Assembly: GCA_008921705.1 (NCBI GenBank)
Contig: VFFE01007109.1
Span: forward strand, 634,489-698,488
Direction of reading: 5' to 3'
Origin: Burhinus oedicnemus
Lineage: Eukaryota > Chordata > Aves > Charadriiformes > Burhinidae
Length of the DNA stretch: 64,000 nucleotides
In this document: positions 63,036-64,000 of the stretch, piece after piece
How positions within the stretch are numbered: the first letter of the stretch is position 1
Layout: the number at the start of each line of letters is the position of its first letter
Notes under the pieces: generated by a model
Databases searched by the model: none
What the model was told of the DNA's origin: nothing
What the model saw: only the letters and a program-made list of their open reading frames with translations
Made by a program: the position numbers and the translations under genes

Positions 63036-64000
63036 CACTTTCTTTGGCACTTACAACAAACTGTCTAGAATTTATCCCTTCTCCTTTCATCCCTTATGAA
63101 AATATCCTCAGACTTCAAGCTGAACAAAACCCAAACCACATTAGTCAAATATATACATTTCCAGCTAAATTAAAGAAGGCTACCTGAATCCAAGTGTTTT
63201 TAAGCACACTGATAAACTATGCAAGCAAAACTTCCTCAGTTTGTGTCTAAAAGTTATTTTGATTACAGCCCAGGAAAGGTGCAGTTCTGCAGACGTTCCT
63301 CTCCGCTGGCACAAGCAGTTGCTGCTCTGCCTTAGCACTACCAATTCCACCCTGCCCCTGGCTGCCATGCACTGGCCTCCCTCACGTGTCAGCCCAAGGT
63401 TCTTTTTTTGATCAATGAACTGTGCTGTGAGACCAAGAGTGATCAGGTTGGGACAAGCATCTTCAACTCAAAATTGCTACCAAAAAGCACCATACTCCAA
63501 CACCATTGTTCACGCTACAGTTATCAAGAAAAATTTGAACAAGGTTTTGAACAGAGAGGGAGGGAGAAGAGCAGAGACAAGCAAGGGACAGATGGCATGA
63601 ACACCTAAATTAGGTCATAGCAGCACAAATTAAAATGTCCCAGTTATGTCCAGTATTTGACTTTACGTTCCCAAGCATACATTAGAACCAATGCAGGACA
63701 GACTGGGGCTGCCTTGGGAAGGAGCTCTGGCTGAGGTCTGACCAAAGCTAGCTTCTGGAGGTACCTTCCACCATCACTGGTGACCAGTAGCAGCAGAAAC
63801 TGCTCCCGGCACAGGCGCCGCATGTGACAATTGTTCTGCTCACATACAGCGCTGTGTCAAACGAGAGTTGCTACAGCAAATCCAACCACTTATGATTACA
63901 TGCTGAGCAGAGATTTGTCTATAAGACTTTAAAATATTTCTAATGCCATTTTACTGTTTATTGTCATTATTATAGTTACTGGGATGTACAGTGATTACAC
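63036..64000. other. Non-coding stretch at window end
   Basis: No gene recognised. Frames at 63180-63368 (minus) and 63408-63608 (plus, two phases) have no domain. Confidence 0.6.

Overview
The window looks like non-coding nuclear DNA from a bird. It is AT-rich by eye. None of the reading frames resembles a known protein, and there is no operon layout, ribosomal RNA or CRISPR array. The best organism clue is a well-preserved CR1 LINE 3' end at 34959-35212 on the minus strand, which carries the terminal 8-bp repeat unit (ATTCTGTG on its own strand) typical of avian CR1. Much older CR1 reverse-transcriptase fragments at 24150-25190 and 27855-28860, and decayed DNA-transposon and MITE-like pieces, fit a sauropsid genome. 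I saw no L1, Alu or B-type SINE. A crocodilian or turtle is possible but less likely, because the young CR1 has the avian form. I cannot name the species or locus.

Layout. From 1 to about 24 kb the DNA is mostly unique AT-rich sequence, with a small GC-richer patch (3700-4330), a splice-like exon pair (7621-7887), microsatellites, two decayed ancient-repeat fragments (16081-16150, 19236-19312) and a tRNA-like promoter block (19740-19930). From 24 to 29 kb lie two old CR1 copies of different lineages, both on the minus strand; the second appears to carry a later insertion. From 29 to 41 kb there are a young CR1, a 44-bp sequence present twice about 3.2 kb apart, further ancient-repeat relics and a GAT/GAA microsatellite. 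From 41 to 49 kb there are a 22-base G run, an AT-rich block with clustered homeodomain and SOX-like sites (46181-46290), a 25-base T run and two isolated exon-like segments. From 49 to 64 kb the DNA is again largely featureless, ending with one end of a hAT-type MITE at 62942.

I support no protein-coding gene. The longest open frames (209 codons at 2936-3565 and 185 codons at 60966-61523, both minus) have no recognisable domain and look like chance. The window is best read as an intergenic desert or the inside of a long intron. I found no convincing undescribed system. The items most worth checking are the 44-bp duplication, the exon pair near 7.7 kb, the conserved-looking block near 46.2 kb and the tRNA-like block near 19.8 kb.
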